The notes under the pieces: model-generated
Databases searched by the model: none
What the model was told of the DNA's origin: nothing
The model's input: only the letters and a program-made list of their open reading frames with translations
Shown: positions 9,609-18,039 of the stretch, one piece after another
Layout: the number at the start of each line of letters is the position of its first letter
Position numbering within the stretch: the first letter of the stretch is position 1
Position numbers and translations under genes: made by a program
Assembly: GCF_038006205.1 (NCBI RefSeq)
Contig: NZ_JBBOUU010000001.1
Coordinates: 2,420,001-2,484,000, forward strand
Reading direction: 5' to 3'
Length of the DNA: 64,000 bases
DNA from: Solibacillus sp. FSL R7-0668
GTDB lineage: Bacteria > Bacillota > Bacilli > Bacillales_A > Planococcaceae

Positions 9609-10116
9609 ACCTATTTTACTAGTCGCTGCTATTCTTACACTAACGCTCGTTGTCATCCTTGCAGTAAAGCAATTGGCAACACCGCAGCAGCTCACCGTCG
9701 CTGAAATGAAGAAGCAAATCGAACAAAGCTATAACGCTGAAGTATTAACGCTTGTTGAAAAGTCTGAGCATTTCGTTGCCTCGTTTAAACAGAACGGCTC
9801 CATTTTTGAAGTGTCGATTGACGATGAAACCGGGCAATTATCCGAGCTCGTGCTTATTCAACAAAACAGTGCACCACCAGCCGAAAACAAGCCCGAACAG
9901 CAGGCGAGCCAGCCGCAACCCCCTACCGTTCTAACAAAGCAGCAGGCGATTGACATAGCACTGAAGGAAGTGTCTGGAGAAATCGATTCGGTTGATTTTG
10001 AGAATACGTCAGATGGCGGGTATTATTTTGTGGAAGTCGAGCAAGAACATCAGGAAATTACGGTTCAAATTCATGCCATTACCGGAAAAATTTTATCAAT
10101 TCAATCGGATGATTAA
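9598..10116 (+). CDS. Membrane-anchored PepSY domain protein
   Basis: 172 residues from the ATG at 9598, chosen because GGAGGA lies 7 bases upstream; it overlaps the kinase stop. N-terminal signal anchor (LKPILLVAAILTLTLVVILAV), then two PepSY-like units separated by a Pro/Gln-rich linker (about residues 83-112): the first around residues 25-80, the second (KQQAIDIALKEVSGEIDSV onward) at the C-terminus. PepSY domains are small extracytoplasmic modules linked to protease inhibition or envelope sensing. Co-transcribed with the two-component system, so it may modulate the sensor or be part of the same response. Confidence 0.85.
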   Translation: MRLKPILLVAAILTLTLVVILAVKQLATPQQLTVAEMKKQIEQSYNAEVLTLVEKSEHFVASFKQNGSIFEVSIDDETGQLSELVLIQQNSAPPAENKPEQQASQPQPPTVLTKQQAIDIALKEVSGEIDSVDFENTSDGGYYFVEVEQEHQEITVQIHAITGKILSIQSDD

Positions 10117-10118
10117 TT

Positions 10119-10174
10119 TTCTCATCAAATTCTAATTTACTTCTCATATTGTTCTCATCTTCATTTCTTATACT
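10119..10174 (+). promoter_or_regulatory. Promoter with four 11-bp-spaced heptamer repeats
   Basis: TTCTCAT (10119), TTCTAAT (10130), TTCTCAT (10141) and TTCTCAT (10152) are spaced exactly 11 bp apart, followed by a -10-like TATACT (10169-10174). The last copies cover the -35 region. Helical-turn direct repeats over a weak -35 are the classic binding pattern of OmpR/PhoB-type activators, so the regulator at 7568 is the obvious candidate. Confidence 0.7.
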
Positions 10175-10206
10175 AAGCTTACAAACAAGTTAAGGAGCGG
10201 ATGAAA

Positions 10207-10749
10207 ATGAAGATGAACAAAAAATTAATAATTATTCCAGCATTATTACTCGCGATTGGCGGTGGGGCGGTACTTGCACAAACCAATTATTTTGAAGCAG
10301 CTGGATCCAATCCCAAAGTAACGGCTAGTGAAGCAAAGGCAATCGCTTTAAAGGAAATTGATGGTGAAATGATTAGTCTAGAATATGATGGCGATGATTT
10401 CAAGCCACATTATGAAATTGATATTGTTAAGGATCAAGAAAAAATCGAGCTCCACATCGATGCCAATAGCGGGGCTGTGAAAGTGACAGAGCGTGAAGTT
10501 ATCTCGCAATACGTAAAATCACCGAATTCGACCGTTTTACCGACAACAACCGCTACGATCTCTGAGCAGCAAGCCATAGATATCGCGCTTGCTAAAGCTA
10601 ATGGTACACTTACAGAAATTGAGCTAGATGATGAGGATAACACGCTCGTTTATAAAATCGAAATCCGCAACGGTAAGATCGAGTATGATTTCAAAATTGA
10701 TGCTGCTAATGGTAACATTGTTGAATACAAAGAAGATTTAGAGGACTAA
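10207..10749 (+). CDS. Secreted or anchored tandem PepSY protein
   Basis: 180 residues if the third codon ATG at 10207 is used (AAGGAG lies 9 bases upstream; the ATG at 10201 is only 3 bases from it). A signal sequence (KLIIIPALLLAIGGGAVLAQ) is followed by two PepSY units: about residues 35-95 (ASEAKAIALKEIDGEMISLEY) and 115-180 (SEQQAIDIALAKANGTLTEI). Acts outside the membrane. It has its own promoter with repeats that suggest control by the neighbouring two-component system. The product could be a feedback modulator of the sensor or a stress-response inhibitor of exported proteases. Confidence 0.85.
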   Translation: MKMNKKLIIIPALLLAIGGGAVLAQTNYFEAAGSNPKVTASEAKAIALKEIDGEMISLEYDGDDFKPHYEIDIVKDQEKIELHIDANSGAVKVTEREVISQYVKSPNSTVLPTTTATISEQQAIDIALAKANGTLTEIELDDEDNTLVYKIEIRNGKIEYDFKIDAANGNIVEYKEDLED

Positions 10750-10785
10750 CCCCTCCGTATTCTCTTATCCACTAAAGTAAAATAA

Positions 10786-10821
10786 GGCATGAATCGCAAG
10801 TACGGATTCATGCCTTTCTTT
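10786..10821 (+). terminator. Intrinsic terminator
   Basis: Ten-bp perfect stem (10786-10795 with 10805-10814) followed by TTTCTTT; ends the PepSY transcript. Confidence 0.85.
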
Positions 10822-10848
10822 ATGATGGTAGAATGGACTCAACCAATA

Positions 10849-12639
10849 CTATGCTTTTAAGCTTGTGGAACTACTATCAAATGTGACACAGTCTCGCCCA
10901 TTATGTTTGGAAATATATAAGCGCTGATCGGCTATCTCAATGAAAATCAGTTCATTCTCTACGTTGTCCTCTGCTGTTAATTCCACGCCTCCAATACTTA
11001 TCGTCACAATTCCTTCCTTACGTCCTAAATGTTTGAATTGCGCCTCTTTTACGAGCAAACGAATCTCCTCAGCAATTTGCCACAAAGATTCCTTTGAATA
11101 ATTGGGCAAAATAATAGCAAATTCCTCACCACCATAGCGGGCAAATTTCACATTCTGTGGTAAATTCGTTTGAATGAGCTGCACAATGTTTTTCAATAGC
11201 TCATCCCCAAGGACATGACCATAATAGTCATTATATTTTTTAAATTCATCCACATCAATCAATAATAAACCAAGCTGGCTATACGTCTTCTTTGCCTTGT
11301 AGAAATATTGATTCAGTAGCTCGTTAAACGTATGGCGATTATGAATGCCTGTTAACCCATCGATTAATGCTAATTCAGAAAGACGTTTATTCGATTCAGT
11401 TAGTTGCTGTGTTCGTTGCTGTACTTTATCTTCAAGCGTTTTATTCATTTCAAGCAATTCTTCATTTAGCTTTTTCACTAAAATCAACTGCTTTGCATGA
11501 CGATAACCAATAAAAAATAAAATTAATAAGACATTTCCCGCAATCGTATACAGTGACATCGGTGGTGCTGTCATATAGCCCATCCCACTTAATAAATCAA
11601 TAATTAAGCCTATAAAAACAAATATAACACCTAAAAATAACGGTTTCGCCAGCTCTAAATTGTGTTTCAATGCAAGGATAATAATACCCACACTATAAAC
11701 GACAAATGCCAACATTAGAAACGAAGTACGGAAAAATAATGTTTGAAAAAATACCGGCTCCGTTACAAGAGAAATAATCGCTAATGTTGCTAAAATCGAT
11801 ACACTACCATAAATAATAACTTTTGATACAAGCTCTTTAAACAGCAAGTAAATAAACCAAACATAGAGTAAAAACACTAAATTCGTTGTCATATACTCCA
11901 TTTTCGTTGCCCATATGTACGAAATATCAAACGGTAAATCATGATAAATAAATGGCACGCTAAATACCGAGCGAATGGCTACGCCCGTACAAAAAAAACC
12001 AAATGTCAACAATAGTTGTTGCCCTTTCGCCAATAAACCAATGACAAACGATAATACCCCAACAACTAATACAACGCCTGTTACAAATGAAACAACCATC
12101 CGTTCAAGATAATAAGCCTTGCTTAATTCATCCCACTCGCCTAACTTAAAGCCTTCTGAAAAACCACCTCGAATATGTTGGAAGCTTGATAGCTGTACAG
12201 CTAACGTGATTTGATGTTCGTTAAATGTCACTGGCAGTAAAAGTGGCTTTAAATCGGTGTCATGTTCGTTCGCAGACGTCCCTACTGTTCCAACCTCAGT
12301 TAGCAATTGCCCATTCGCATATATTTTCATTGCCCCGTATATGTATGGAATTTCAAGTGCAAGATTTTTACCTACATCTTGTTTAGAAATTGTAATTTCT
12401 TTCACAAAGGTTCCGTACGTCGAAACCTCCCCAGTGATTTCCTCAAATTCCACTGGTAAATCAACTATTGTATCTGCCAGCCTACCACCAGCCTCTGTTA
12501 ATAATTGTTGGTCATAAAACTGCCAATCCGTATTGATTGACTCATAATCAATCCCCTTAGTAGCAGCATGTGTTTGCATAGGTAGTAACAGCGCAAAAAT
12601 ACATAGCGTGATGATAAATAGATAATCTAGTATTTTCAC
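10849..12639 (-). CDS. 7TM diguanylate cyclase (7TMR-DISM plus GGDEF domain)
   Basis: 596 residues. Signal peptide (1-25), an extracytoplasmic 7TMR-DISM sensor domain (about 30-175), seven membrane helices (about 180-385), a coiled-coil linker (390-425, with LEDKVQQRTQQL) and a C-terminal GGDEF domain. The active-site motif is GGEEF in ARYGGEEFAI near residue 500, a functional variant. The product would make cyclic di-GMP from two GTP in response to an external ligand. No PilZ or EAL gene lies nearby. Monocistronic; transcribed away from the small secreted protein at 12817. Confidence 0.92.
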   Translation of the reverse strand: MKILDYLFIITLCIFALLLPMQTHAATKGIDYESINTDWQFYDQQLLTEAGGRLADTIVDLPVEFEEITGEVSTYGTFVKEITISKQDVGKNLALEIPYIYGAMKIYANGQLLTEVGTVGTSANEHDTDLKPLLLPVTFNEHQITLAVQLSSFQHIRGGFSEGFKLGEWDELSKAYYLERMVVSFVTGVVLVVGVLSFVIGLLAKGQQLLLTFGFFCTGVAIRSVFSVPFIYHDLPFDISYIWATKMEYMTTNLVFLLYVWFIYLLFKELVSKVIIYGSVSILATLAIISLVTEPVFFQTLFFRTSFLMLAFVVYSVGIIILALKHNLELAKPLFLGVIFVFIGLIIDLLSGMGYMTAPPMSLYTIAGNVLLILFFIGYRHAKQLILVKKLNEELLEMNKTLEDKVQQRTQQLTESNKRLSELALIDGLTGIHNRHTFNELLNQYFYKAKKTYSQLGLLLIDVDEFKKYNDYYGHVLGDELLKNIVQLIQTNLPQNVKFARYGGEEFAIILPNYSKESLWQIAEEIRLLVKEAQFKHLGRKEGIVTISIGGVELTAEDNVENELIFIEIADQRLYISKHNGRDCVTFDSSSTSLKA

Positions 12640-12816
12640 ACAGCTAGCCCCCTGAGTATCAAGTAATTTATTTGTTCTACTAGTTTATTCATTAAATTTA
12701 TTTCAGTATAGCATAACCTCTCTTTGCCTGTTACAAGCATTTTATAATATTTTCCATTATATTTAATTGCATCGTTTTTTGTTATGATGGTATGAGAACA
12801 TATTAGAGGTGACATC

Positions 12817-13272
12817 ATGATTTTAAAAAATAGCAATCGTTTATTTGTCGTAATCGGGCTCATCATTTTAATCATTGCTGGCCGTTACGTCATTATGAGC
12901 CAAGAAGTAGTGGAAATACCCACTGTACAGGTCGTAACGCAAACTGAGGTCATTCCGTCCGTTGCGGGGAGCTATTGTTGGCATTCGGCTGGTGAAGGAA
13001 AATGTGTAGATACAGCAGCGCCACACGAAATGATTGAAAGTAAGCAACTTCCATACGTAACTGTTGCACCAAACGAAACAATCGAATTTCAATATAGCCA
13101 AAAACCAACGAGTATTTCGGTACAACAATGGATAGAAGATTTTAACTATGAAGAAATTTCTACAAGCGCTCGCTTTACCGCCCCAAGCGAAAAGGGAACA
13201 TACATCATTTCAAGCATAGCACGCTTTAGTAATGGAGACCGCACAGATTCGATTGCCATTGAAGTAAAATAA
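12817..13272 (+). CDS. Hypothetical membrane-anchored extracytoplasmic protein
   Basis: 151 residues: N-terminal anchor (LFVVIGLIILIIAGRYVIM, about 9-27) and an outer domain with two Cys (in SYCWHSAGEGKCVD) that could form a disulphide, then a beta-rich C-terminal part. ATG start with AGAGGTGACATC upstream. Not recognised as a named family. It is the only gene between the divergent diguanylate cyclase and the transporter and has its own terminator, so it is a single-gene unit. Confidence 0.75.
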   Translation: MILKNSNRLFVVIGLIILIIAGRYVIMSQEVVEIPTVQVVTQTEVIPSVAGSYCWHSAGEGKCVDTAAPHEMIESKQLPYVTVAPNETIEFQYSQKPTSISVQQWIEDFNYEEISTSARFTAPSEKGTYIISSIARFSNGDRTDSIAIEVK

Positions 13273-13277
13273 CGATA

Positions 13278-13322
13278 AAAAGCATCACAGCTAGGCATAA
13301 AACCTAATTGTGATGCTTTTCG
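13278..13322 (+). terminator. Intrinsic terminator
   Basis: Twelve-bp perfect stem AAAAGCATCACA (13278-13289) with its complement (13309-13320), 19-nt loop, T-run at the end. The A-run on the other side makes it usable on both strands, but the - strand transporter ends later. Confidence 0.88.
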
Positions 13323-13378
13323 CTGGTGAAAAATAATTGTGTGCCTGAATAACAAGTGATTTTTTTCCAGCTAATTGC

Positions 13379-14728
13379 TTATTTGTATTGCAAAACTAAA
13401 TAAACTAGCACAATGACAATTACTGTTGGTACAATAAATGTCATTAAGAAACGATAAACCTTATAGAAGCCCTCACCCATTTTACTGCCTTGTAATAGCT
13501 CCTTCTTTACGACTTGCTTATCCATAATATGAATAATGAAAATCGCAATGAGTAAGTTGCCAATAGGCAAAATCACATTCGACACTACAAAGTCTGTAAA
13601 GTCAAAAATATTACGCCCAAAAATCGATACATCCCCTAACGTACTATACGTCAACGTAGAAGGAATTGCCGCGATAAATACAAGCAGCCCGATGACCACT
13701 GTAATTTTGGCACGCGAAATGTTCCACTTTTCAACAACTGCCGCTACGATAATCTCGTACAAGCTAAATGAAGAGGTTAACGTGGCAAATAAAAATAAAA
13801 CAAGGAACATCGCTAAAAATAGTTCACCAAATGGCATTTGTGAAAACGCAGCCGGCAGCACCATAAAGAGTAATGGTGGCCCACTTGTCACTTCCATATC
13901 AAAGGCAAACACGACCGGGAAAATGGCTAAGCCTGCTAAAAACGACACAAAAATACTTAAGCCAACGACAGAGCCTGCTGAATTCGGCAAGCTAACATCC
14001 TTCTTCAAGTACGAGCTATATGTAACAAGACATGAAAACCCGACTGCTAATGCGAAGAACGATTGCCCTAACGCATACAAAATCGATTCCCCTGTAATGT
14101 TCGAAAAATCAGGATATAGGAAGAACTTAATCCCTTCCATCGCCCCATCTAACGTAACCGCGCGCACTACTAAAATAAAGAACATAATGAATAATAGCGG
14201 CATCATAAATTTATTCGCTTTTTCGATTCCATTTTGAACACCTAACGCAATGACAATCACATTGGCAAGCGTAAATAACGCCAGTCCCATTAATGCAATC
14301 TTCGGTGTACCCGTCACTTGCCCGAAAAATACCCCGGGATCTACAGCTGGATCAATGACATTACCGACAACCGATACGCCACTATACACAATAATCCAGC
14401 CACCTACGACACTGTAAAACGAAAGCAGTAAAAAGCAACCGATGATGCCGAGCTTACCAATCCAAGCCCATGCTTTCGTATTGGGGGCTAGTATTTTATA
14501 AGCCGTTACCGCTTCCTTTTGCGCGGCACGTCCGATAATATACTCTGATAAGAGCATTGGTAAACCAATTACTAATGTTAATACGACAAAAATTAAAAAG
14601 AATGCCCCGCCACCGCTTTGACCGGCTACATAAGGCATTTTCCAAATCGCCCCAAGCCCAATCGCTGCACCGGCAGACGCTAATACAAACCCTAACTTAC
14701 TTGACCACTGTCCTTTACTCTTCTCCAT
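13379..14728 (-). CDS. Sodium-dependent transporter, NSS/SNF family
   Basis: 449 residues from the ATG at 14728 (GTGGAGTGA upstream; the start codon further out at 14767 has no clear ribosome site). Eleven to twelve predicted helices. The N-terminal signature LGFVLASAGAAIGLGAIWKMPY includes the unwound TM1 segment that binds Na+ and substrate, and the amphipathic N-terminus WSSKLGF is typical. Family members import amino acids or related solutes with Na+; bacterial examples include LeuT, TnaT and MhsT. Substrate not predictable. A long leader with a possible structured RNA lies upstream. Confidence 0.93.
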   Translation of the reverse strand: MEKSKGQWSSKLGFVLASAGAAIGLGAIWKMPYVAGQSGGGAFFLIFVVLTLVIGLPMLLSEYIIGRAAQKEAVTAYKILAPNTKAWAWIGKLGIIGCFLLLSFYSVVGGWIIVYSGVSVVGNVIDPAVDPGVFFGQVTGTPKIALMGLALFTLANVIVIALGVQNGIEKANKFMMPLLFIMFFILVVRAVTLDGAMEGIKFFLYPDFSNITGESILYALGQSFFALAVGFSCLVTYSSYLKKDVSLPNSAGSVVGLSIFVSFLAGLAIFPVVFAFDMEVTSGPPLLFMVLPAAFSQMPFGELFLAMFLVLFLFATLTSSFSLYEIIVAAVVEKWNISRAKITVVIGLLVFIAAIPSTLTYSTLGDVSIFGRNIFDFTDFVVSNVILPIGNLLIAIFIIHIMDKQVVKKELLQGSKMGEGFYKVYRFLMTFIVPTVIVIVLVYLVLQYK

Positions 14729-14734
14729 CAAACT

Positions 14735-14896
14735 CACTCCACTCAAACTGACTAATCTCTCAAGCATTTCGCATTAAGCGATTTGCTTTCTTCTACTATG
14801 TTGACCCGCTATTGCATTATTCAGCCAGAAAGCCAATCACTAAATTCAATCGCACTCCCACGCTGTTTTACCAGGCACTTGCAATAAGGTCGCCAT
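14735..14896 (-). ncRNA. Candidate structured leader RNA of the Na+-dependent transporter
   Basis: About 165 nt lie between a predicted start of transcription (about 14896) and the transporter. A long closing helix pairs GACC and TGCAATA-type segments at 14803-14816 and 14880-14891, enclosing about 63 nt. A second hairpin (AGCA, CGC arms) follows at about 14764-14790. No known riboswitch consensus was recognised. A regulatory RNA is inference from leader length and pairing only. Confidence 0.4.
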
Positions 14897-14902
14897 CATT
14901 CT

Positions 14903-14930
14903 ATAGTACCGAAAAATGATAATTAATCAA
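14903..14930 (-). promoter_or_regulatory. SigA-type promoter for the transporter leader
   Basis: On the minus strand TTGATT (14925-14930), 16-bp spacer, TACTAT (14903-14908), about 175 bp upstream of the transporter start. Confidence 0.55.
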
Positions 14931-15058
14931 TGTAAAATTATGATAGGGAGTGAAACCAATTTGACTAAATCCGGAATTTTAAAAAACAATTTATACATAC
15001 CTTTTTAACTAAGGTGATTCATCACATAACAGCTTTTTCTCCCTGAAAATCTGTCAGT

Positions 15059-15949
15059 TCATTGCAGTTGAACTAGCAAATATAAATAAGTTGGAAGCAT
15101 CAATGAAACATTTACAAAACGTAGCTTTCGCCAGCCGTTGTTATCATTTTGTTGCTCAATGAAAATATTCACAGCCATCATCACAAAGCTCACTACATAA
15201 ATTCCTCCAATATGAATAGGTGCATTACCATTCATACCGCCAGCAAAAAGTAGAAATAGTACAAAAGCAAAACCAATTGTTACAATACTTTGTGTGTAAT
15301 GTGAATGCATCGGTAGCTTTCGTTTCTTATCGCCATCGACTCGCATTTTCTTATCAATATATAGATTGCCTCCAAATAATAGGAAGAAAAGCAGCCCGAA
15401 CAACGCATATTGCCATGGTTCCGAACGTGTTTGCTTAATCGGTATGATGTCAGAACCTTCTTGAACTTGATAATAGTTCCCAGTAGCAGCATCTTCATAA
15501 TAAACTTTATTTCCCGCTAGATATTCATATAATACAAAGTCGGAACCATCGCTATAGGTAAAACGATACGATTTAAATACTTTTGGCTTTACGGATGGTT
15601 TATCAATGGGTTGCAAGGTATCAAGTATCGTTTGCATAACCTGTAAATCCTCTTTATCCGTAGTGCGACTAACACCTAAATAATAGATCGATTTCGGGTC
15701 GCCTTTACCATCTCGCTCTAAAATAGAGGTCAAATACGCATCTGAAGAAAGATGGACAGTTTTATCATAAACAGGCATCGTTGCAACTAAAAATAGCAAA
15801 AGCAGCACCATTGAAAAAGCAACAGCTGGTACTTGCCAATGAAATGGCTTTTTATTAAGGCGTTGTTCCATTTGTTCAAAATCAGCCTGTTTTTTATCAT
15901 CACTAACTTTTATAGACTGCAAATTCTCTAGCTGCTTTTCATCAAACAT
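15059..15949 (-). CDS. Membrane protein, likely regulator of the adjacent ECF sigma factor
   Basis: 296 residues. A charged cytoplasmic N-terminus (1-36) leads into a first membrane helix (VPAVAFSMVLLLLFLVATM), an outer domain (about 60-175), and then four hydrophobic segments (about 178-296). Its start overlaps the sigma gene by 8 bases, implying coupled translation and a stoichiometric partner. A cytoplasmic N-terminus before a single helix is the usual anti-sigma arrangement, but the sequence is not a recognised anti-sigma family. Role inferred from context. Confidence 0.6.
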   Translation of the reverse strand: MFDEKQLENLQSIKVSDDKKQADFEQMEQRLNKKPFHWQVPAVAFSMVLLLLFLVATMPVYDKTVHLSSDAYLTSILERDGKGDPKSIYYLGVSRTTDKEDLQVMQTILDTLQPIDKPSVKPKVFKSYRFTYSDGSDFVLYEYLAGNKVYYEDAATGNYYQVQEGSDIIPIKQTRSEPWQYALFGLLFFLLFGGNLYIDKKMRVDGDKKRKLPMHSHYTQSIVTIGFAFVLFLLFAGGMNGNAPIHIGGIYVVSFVMMAVNIFIEQQNDNNGWRKLRFVNVSLMLPTYLYLLVQLQ

Positions 15950-16418
15950 CGCGTACCCCTCCCAATAACTCGCGTAACGCCCTTAAGCCACGCGCGGTAT
16001 CATTTTTTACTTTGACTTCCGTTGTATTTAAAATCTCCGCCGTTTCTTTCACCGAATATTGCTCGATATAGCGTAAAATCACCACTTCACGGTAATTGGT
16101 TTTAATTTGCTGCAAAGCATGATAGAGCGCTTCATTATCTGCATTTTGAATCGTGACTTCTTCTGGTAGCTTTGCGGTAGCTATTGGCTCCTTTTTCAAC
16201 GTAAAAAAACTGATTAATTTTTTCCTGCGATAATGATCGTACACTAAATTACGCGCAATTTTTAATAAGTATAGACGCTCATTTGTATCATAATTTTTTT
16301 GATAATAGCGGTAAAAGGTTTCTTGCAGTAAATCATGTGCTAAATGACGGTCATTTGTTAAGTAAAGTATGTATTTAAAAATCGCATCATAGTGCGTATC
16401 AAAGACGTCTCGTCGCAA
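15942..16418 (-). CDS. ECF (group 4) RNA polymerase sigma factor
   Basis: 158 residues with region 2 (HDLLQETFYRYYQKNY, about 28-43) and region 4 (YSVKETAEILNTTEVKVKNDTARGLRAL, about 117-144). Short of region 3, as usual for ECF factors. ATG preceded by GAGGGGGAGATAC. Coupled to the downstream membrane protein. The upstream sequence carries the same CGTCTAT box as the other ECF operon at 7437, pointing to autoregulation or cross-talk. Confidence 0.92.
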   Translation of the reverse strand: MRRDVFDTHYDAIFKYILYLTNDRHLAHDLLQETFYRYYQKNYDTNERLYLLKIARNLVYDHYRRKKLISFFTLKKEPIATAKLPEEVTIQNADNEALYHALQQIKTNYREVVILRYIEQYSVKETAEILNTTEVKVKNDTARGLRALRELLGGVRDV

Positions 16419-16440
16419 AGTATCTCCCCCTCTCAGCTGT

Positions 16441-16469
16441 ATAGACGAATGAGTGTAAGTTTGGAATCA
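16441..16469 (-). promoter_or_regulatory. Possible ECF-type autoregulated promoter
   Basis: Minus strand: TGATTCC, 15-bp gap, CGTCTAT, 23 bp upstream of the sigma start. It is similar in layout to 7463-7493. Confidence 0.45.
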
Positions 16470-16486
16470 CTTTATTTGTGAAATTA

Positions 16487-16523
16487 TGTAAAATAAAAAC
16501 CCGAACATGGATTTCATGCTCGG
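16487..16523 (-). terminator. Intrinsic terminator of the small gene at 16532
   Basis: Stem CCCGA/TCGGG plus CATG/CATG (16500-16523) followed on the minus strand by TTTTTATTTT. Confidence 0.85.
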
Positions 16524-16531
16524 GCAATTGG

Positions 16532-16714
16532 TTACACACCCATTTTACGGCGCGTATTACTTGTTTTCTTTGTTTGTTGGCTCTTCATTTTTTTCGTTGA
16601 CGTATCACCTTTTAGATTGTTTTTACCGCCACCCGCATTGTTTTTCTTGGCTTCTAATTGCTGCTTTACAAGCTCTTGTAAGCTTAACTTTTTCTTTTCT
16701 GTTTGCTCAGACAT
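16532..16714 (-). CDS. Small basic hypothetical protein
   Basis: 60 residues, highly charged and low complexity: an N-terminal helix (KLSLQELVKQQLEAKK) followed by a Gly/Asn- and Lys-rich tail ending NTRRKMGV. Strong AAGGAGG upstream and its own terminator mark it as a real gene. No domain recognised; composition would suit nucleic-acid or spore-related binding, but that is only a guess. Confidence 0.75.
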   Translation of the reverse strand: MSEQTEKKKLSLQELVKQQLEAKKNNAGGGKNNLKGDTSTKKMKSQQTKKTSNTRRKMGV

Positions 16715-16809
16715 TTGGCAAACCTCCTTTTAATTACATGTTCACTAAGTATAATGCAAAATACCTCGTTTTGTAAAAGGAATTCCGCGCATTTACACAG
16801 AAAAGCCCC

Positions 16810-17520
16810 CTACGAATTGTAAGAGACTTCCTGTGCTTTTTCATTAAAATAATAGCCGATGCCACTTTTAGTTTTTATCCACTTTGGTGAGCTTGGCTGT
16901 TCTTCAATTTTCTCTCGCAGTCTTCGAATATGTACATCGACTGTACGCTTATCGCCTTTCGTAAAATCAAGCATTTCTATAATTTCTTCACGAGACTTGA
17001 TATCCCCCGGTTGTTCTAATAAGTGCAGCAACAGCTTAAACTCACGCTTTGTTAATGGAATCTCTACTTCTCCCTTATACACCTTGAGCATGACTAAATC
17101 CACTTTAAACGGACCAATCACTAGCTCTGATACACGTTCCTGTTGCTGTTGTGCTTTTTCATAGCGTTTTAAATGGATTCTTAAACGTGTCAAGAGCTCG
17201 CGAAATCCAATTGGCTTACGAATATATTCAGTGGCCCCCATCTCAAGAGCGAGCACCGCATCTAATTCATCTGTTCTCGAACTAATCATCATAATTGGGA
17301 TATCAGATTGATAACGAATTTGTCGACAGATCTCGATTCCCTCTAGATCAGGTAATGTCCAATCGACTATGATTGCATCAGGTCCATATTGTACAAGCGC
17401 CTCTAATCCAAGTTTACCAGCTCTCTCGATACGCACCTCATAACCATCTTTGATTAAATATAGCTGCAATAAGCTCCCTAAATTTTTATCCTCTTCTACA
17501 ACTAATATTTTTCTCGCCAT
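16810..17520 (-). CDS. Orphan OmpR-family response regulator
   Basis: 236 residues: receiver domain with EED near residues 9-11, phospho-acceptor Asp in IIVDWTLPD (about 54), Lys in IRKP (about 105), then a winged-helix domain (about 130-230, ending KSGIGYYF). ATG with GAGGAA upstream. There is no histidine kinase next to it, so the partner must be elsewhere. It stands alone between a small gene and a 400-bp gap. Confidence 0.92.
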   Translation of the reverse strand: MARKILVVEEDKNLGSLLQLYLIKDGYEVRIERAGKLGLEALVQYGPDAIIVDWTLPDLEGIEICRQIRYQSDIPIMMISSRTDELDAVLALEMGATEYIRKPIGFRELLTRLRIHLKRYEKAQQQQERVSELVIGPFKVDLVMLKVYKGEVEIPLTKREFKLLLHLLEQPGDIKSREEIIEMLDFTKGDKRTVDVHIRRLREKIEEQPSSPKWIKTKSGIGYYFNEKAQEVSYNS

Positions 17521-17929
17521 TAGGGATTCCTCGCTTCTCTAGTTTAAGTCAAATTTTCTATCTCCCTTAACAATACCTGTCCTTTTTTAATATTCTGTAC
17601 GAAATGTGTAAACTTTCTGTAAATTGTGAAGGCGGATTAGAATTTTGATACAACTAAATCGATTATTTTCAGAATGTTTAATCACATAGAGAATATTAGA
17701 TTTTTTTGTACCTATCATGCAAATCCACGCTCAAATCTTGCCCTATTTCAAAATAATGATAGGTTCCTATTCCAAACACTTCATCATCGTTTTAGCTTCC
17801 TAGAAAAAGATATTTACATTACTTTTACAAAGTCTTAATTTCTATCCATTGGCGTCGTTTCCGTTATTGTTTTTTATTTCCATTACGTTATACTTAATTC
17901 TAAATCTTAAGTTAAGGACGTGAGCTTTA
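17521..17929. other. Gene-free 409-bp stretch
   Basis: Divergent promoter region between the orphan regulator and the EamA leader. A TATACT hexamer at 17889-17894 could be the -10 for the leader ORF. No RNA structure or ORF with a ribosome site was recognised. Confidence 0.4.
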
Positions 17930-17983
17930 TGTTTTATGCACCATTATTTGAACAAGACGTACCAGCGATTCTTCTTCCTTAAC
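17930..17983 (+). CDS. Candidate 17-residue leader peptide
   Basis: ATG preceded by AAGGACGTGAGCTTT; encodes MFYAPLFEQDVPAILLP and stops 56 bases before the EamA start. The stop lies in the 5' arm of a hairpin (CCTTAACGG with CCGTTAGG, about 17978-18009). Ribosome stalling on the Ile-Leu-Leu-Pro end could change folding and so expression of the transporter. The arrangement is seen; the mechanism is inference. Confidence 0.45.
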
Positions 17984-18039
17984 GGTTGAAGAAACTTTCT
18001 TCCGTTAGGCTCTACTTTTCAAAAAACGGAGGAATCAAG

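Noticed and set aside
12636-12875. 79-codon minus-strand ORF across the start of the secreted-protein gene
   Set aside because: No ribosome site, overlaps the divergent promoter region and a better gene on the other strand.
13536-14237. Long plus-strand ORF opposite the sodium-dependent transporter
   Set aside because: Shadow of the transporter: low-complexity Asn/Lys/Thr-rich translation, no ribosome site.
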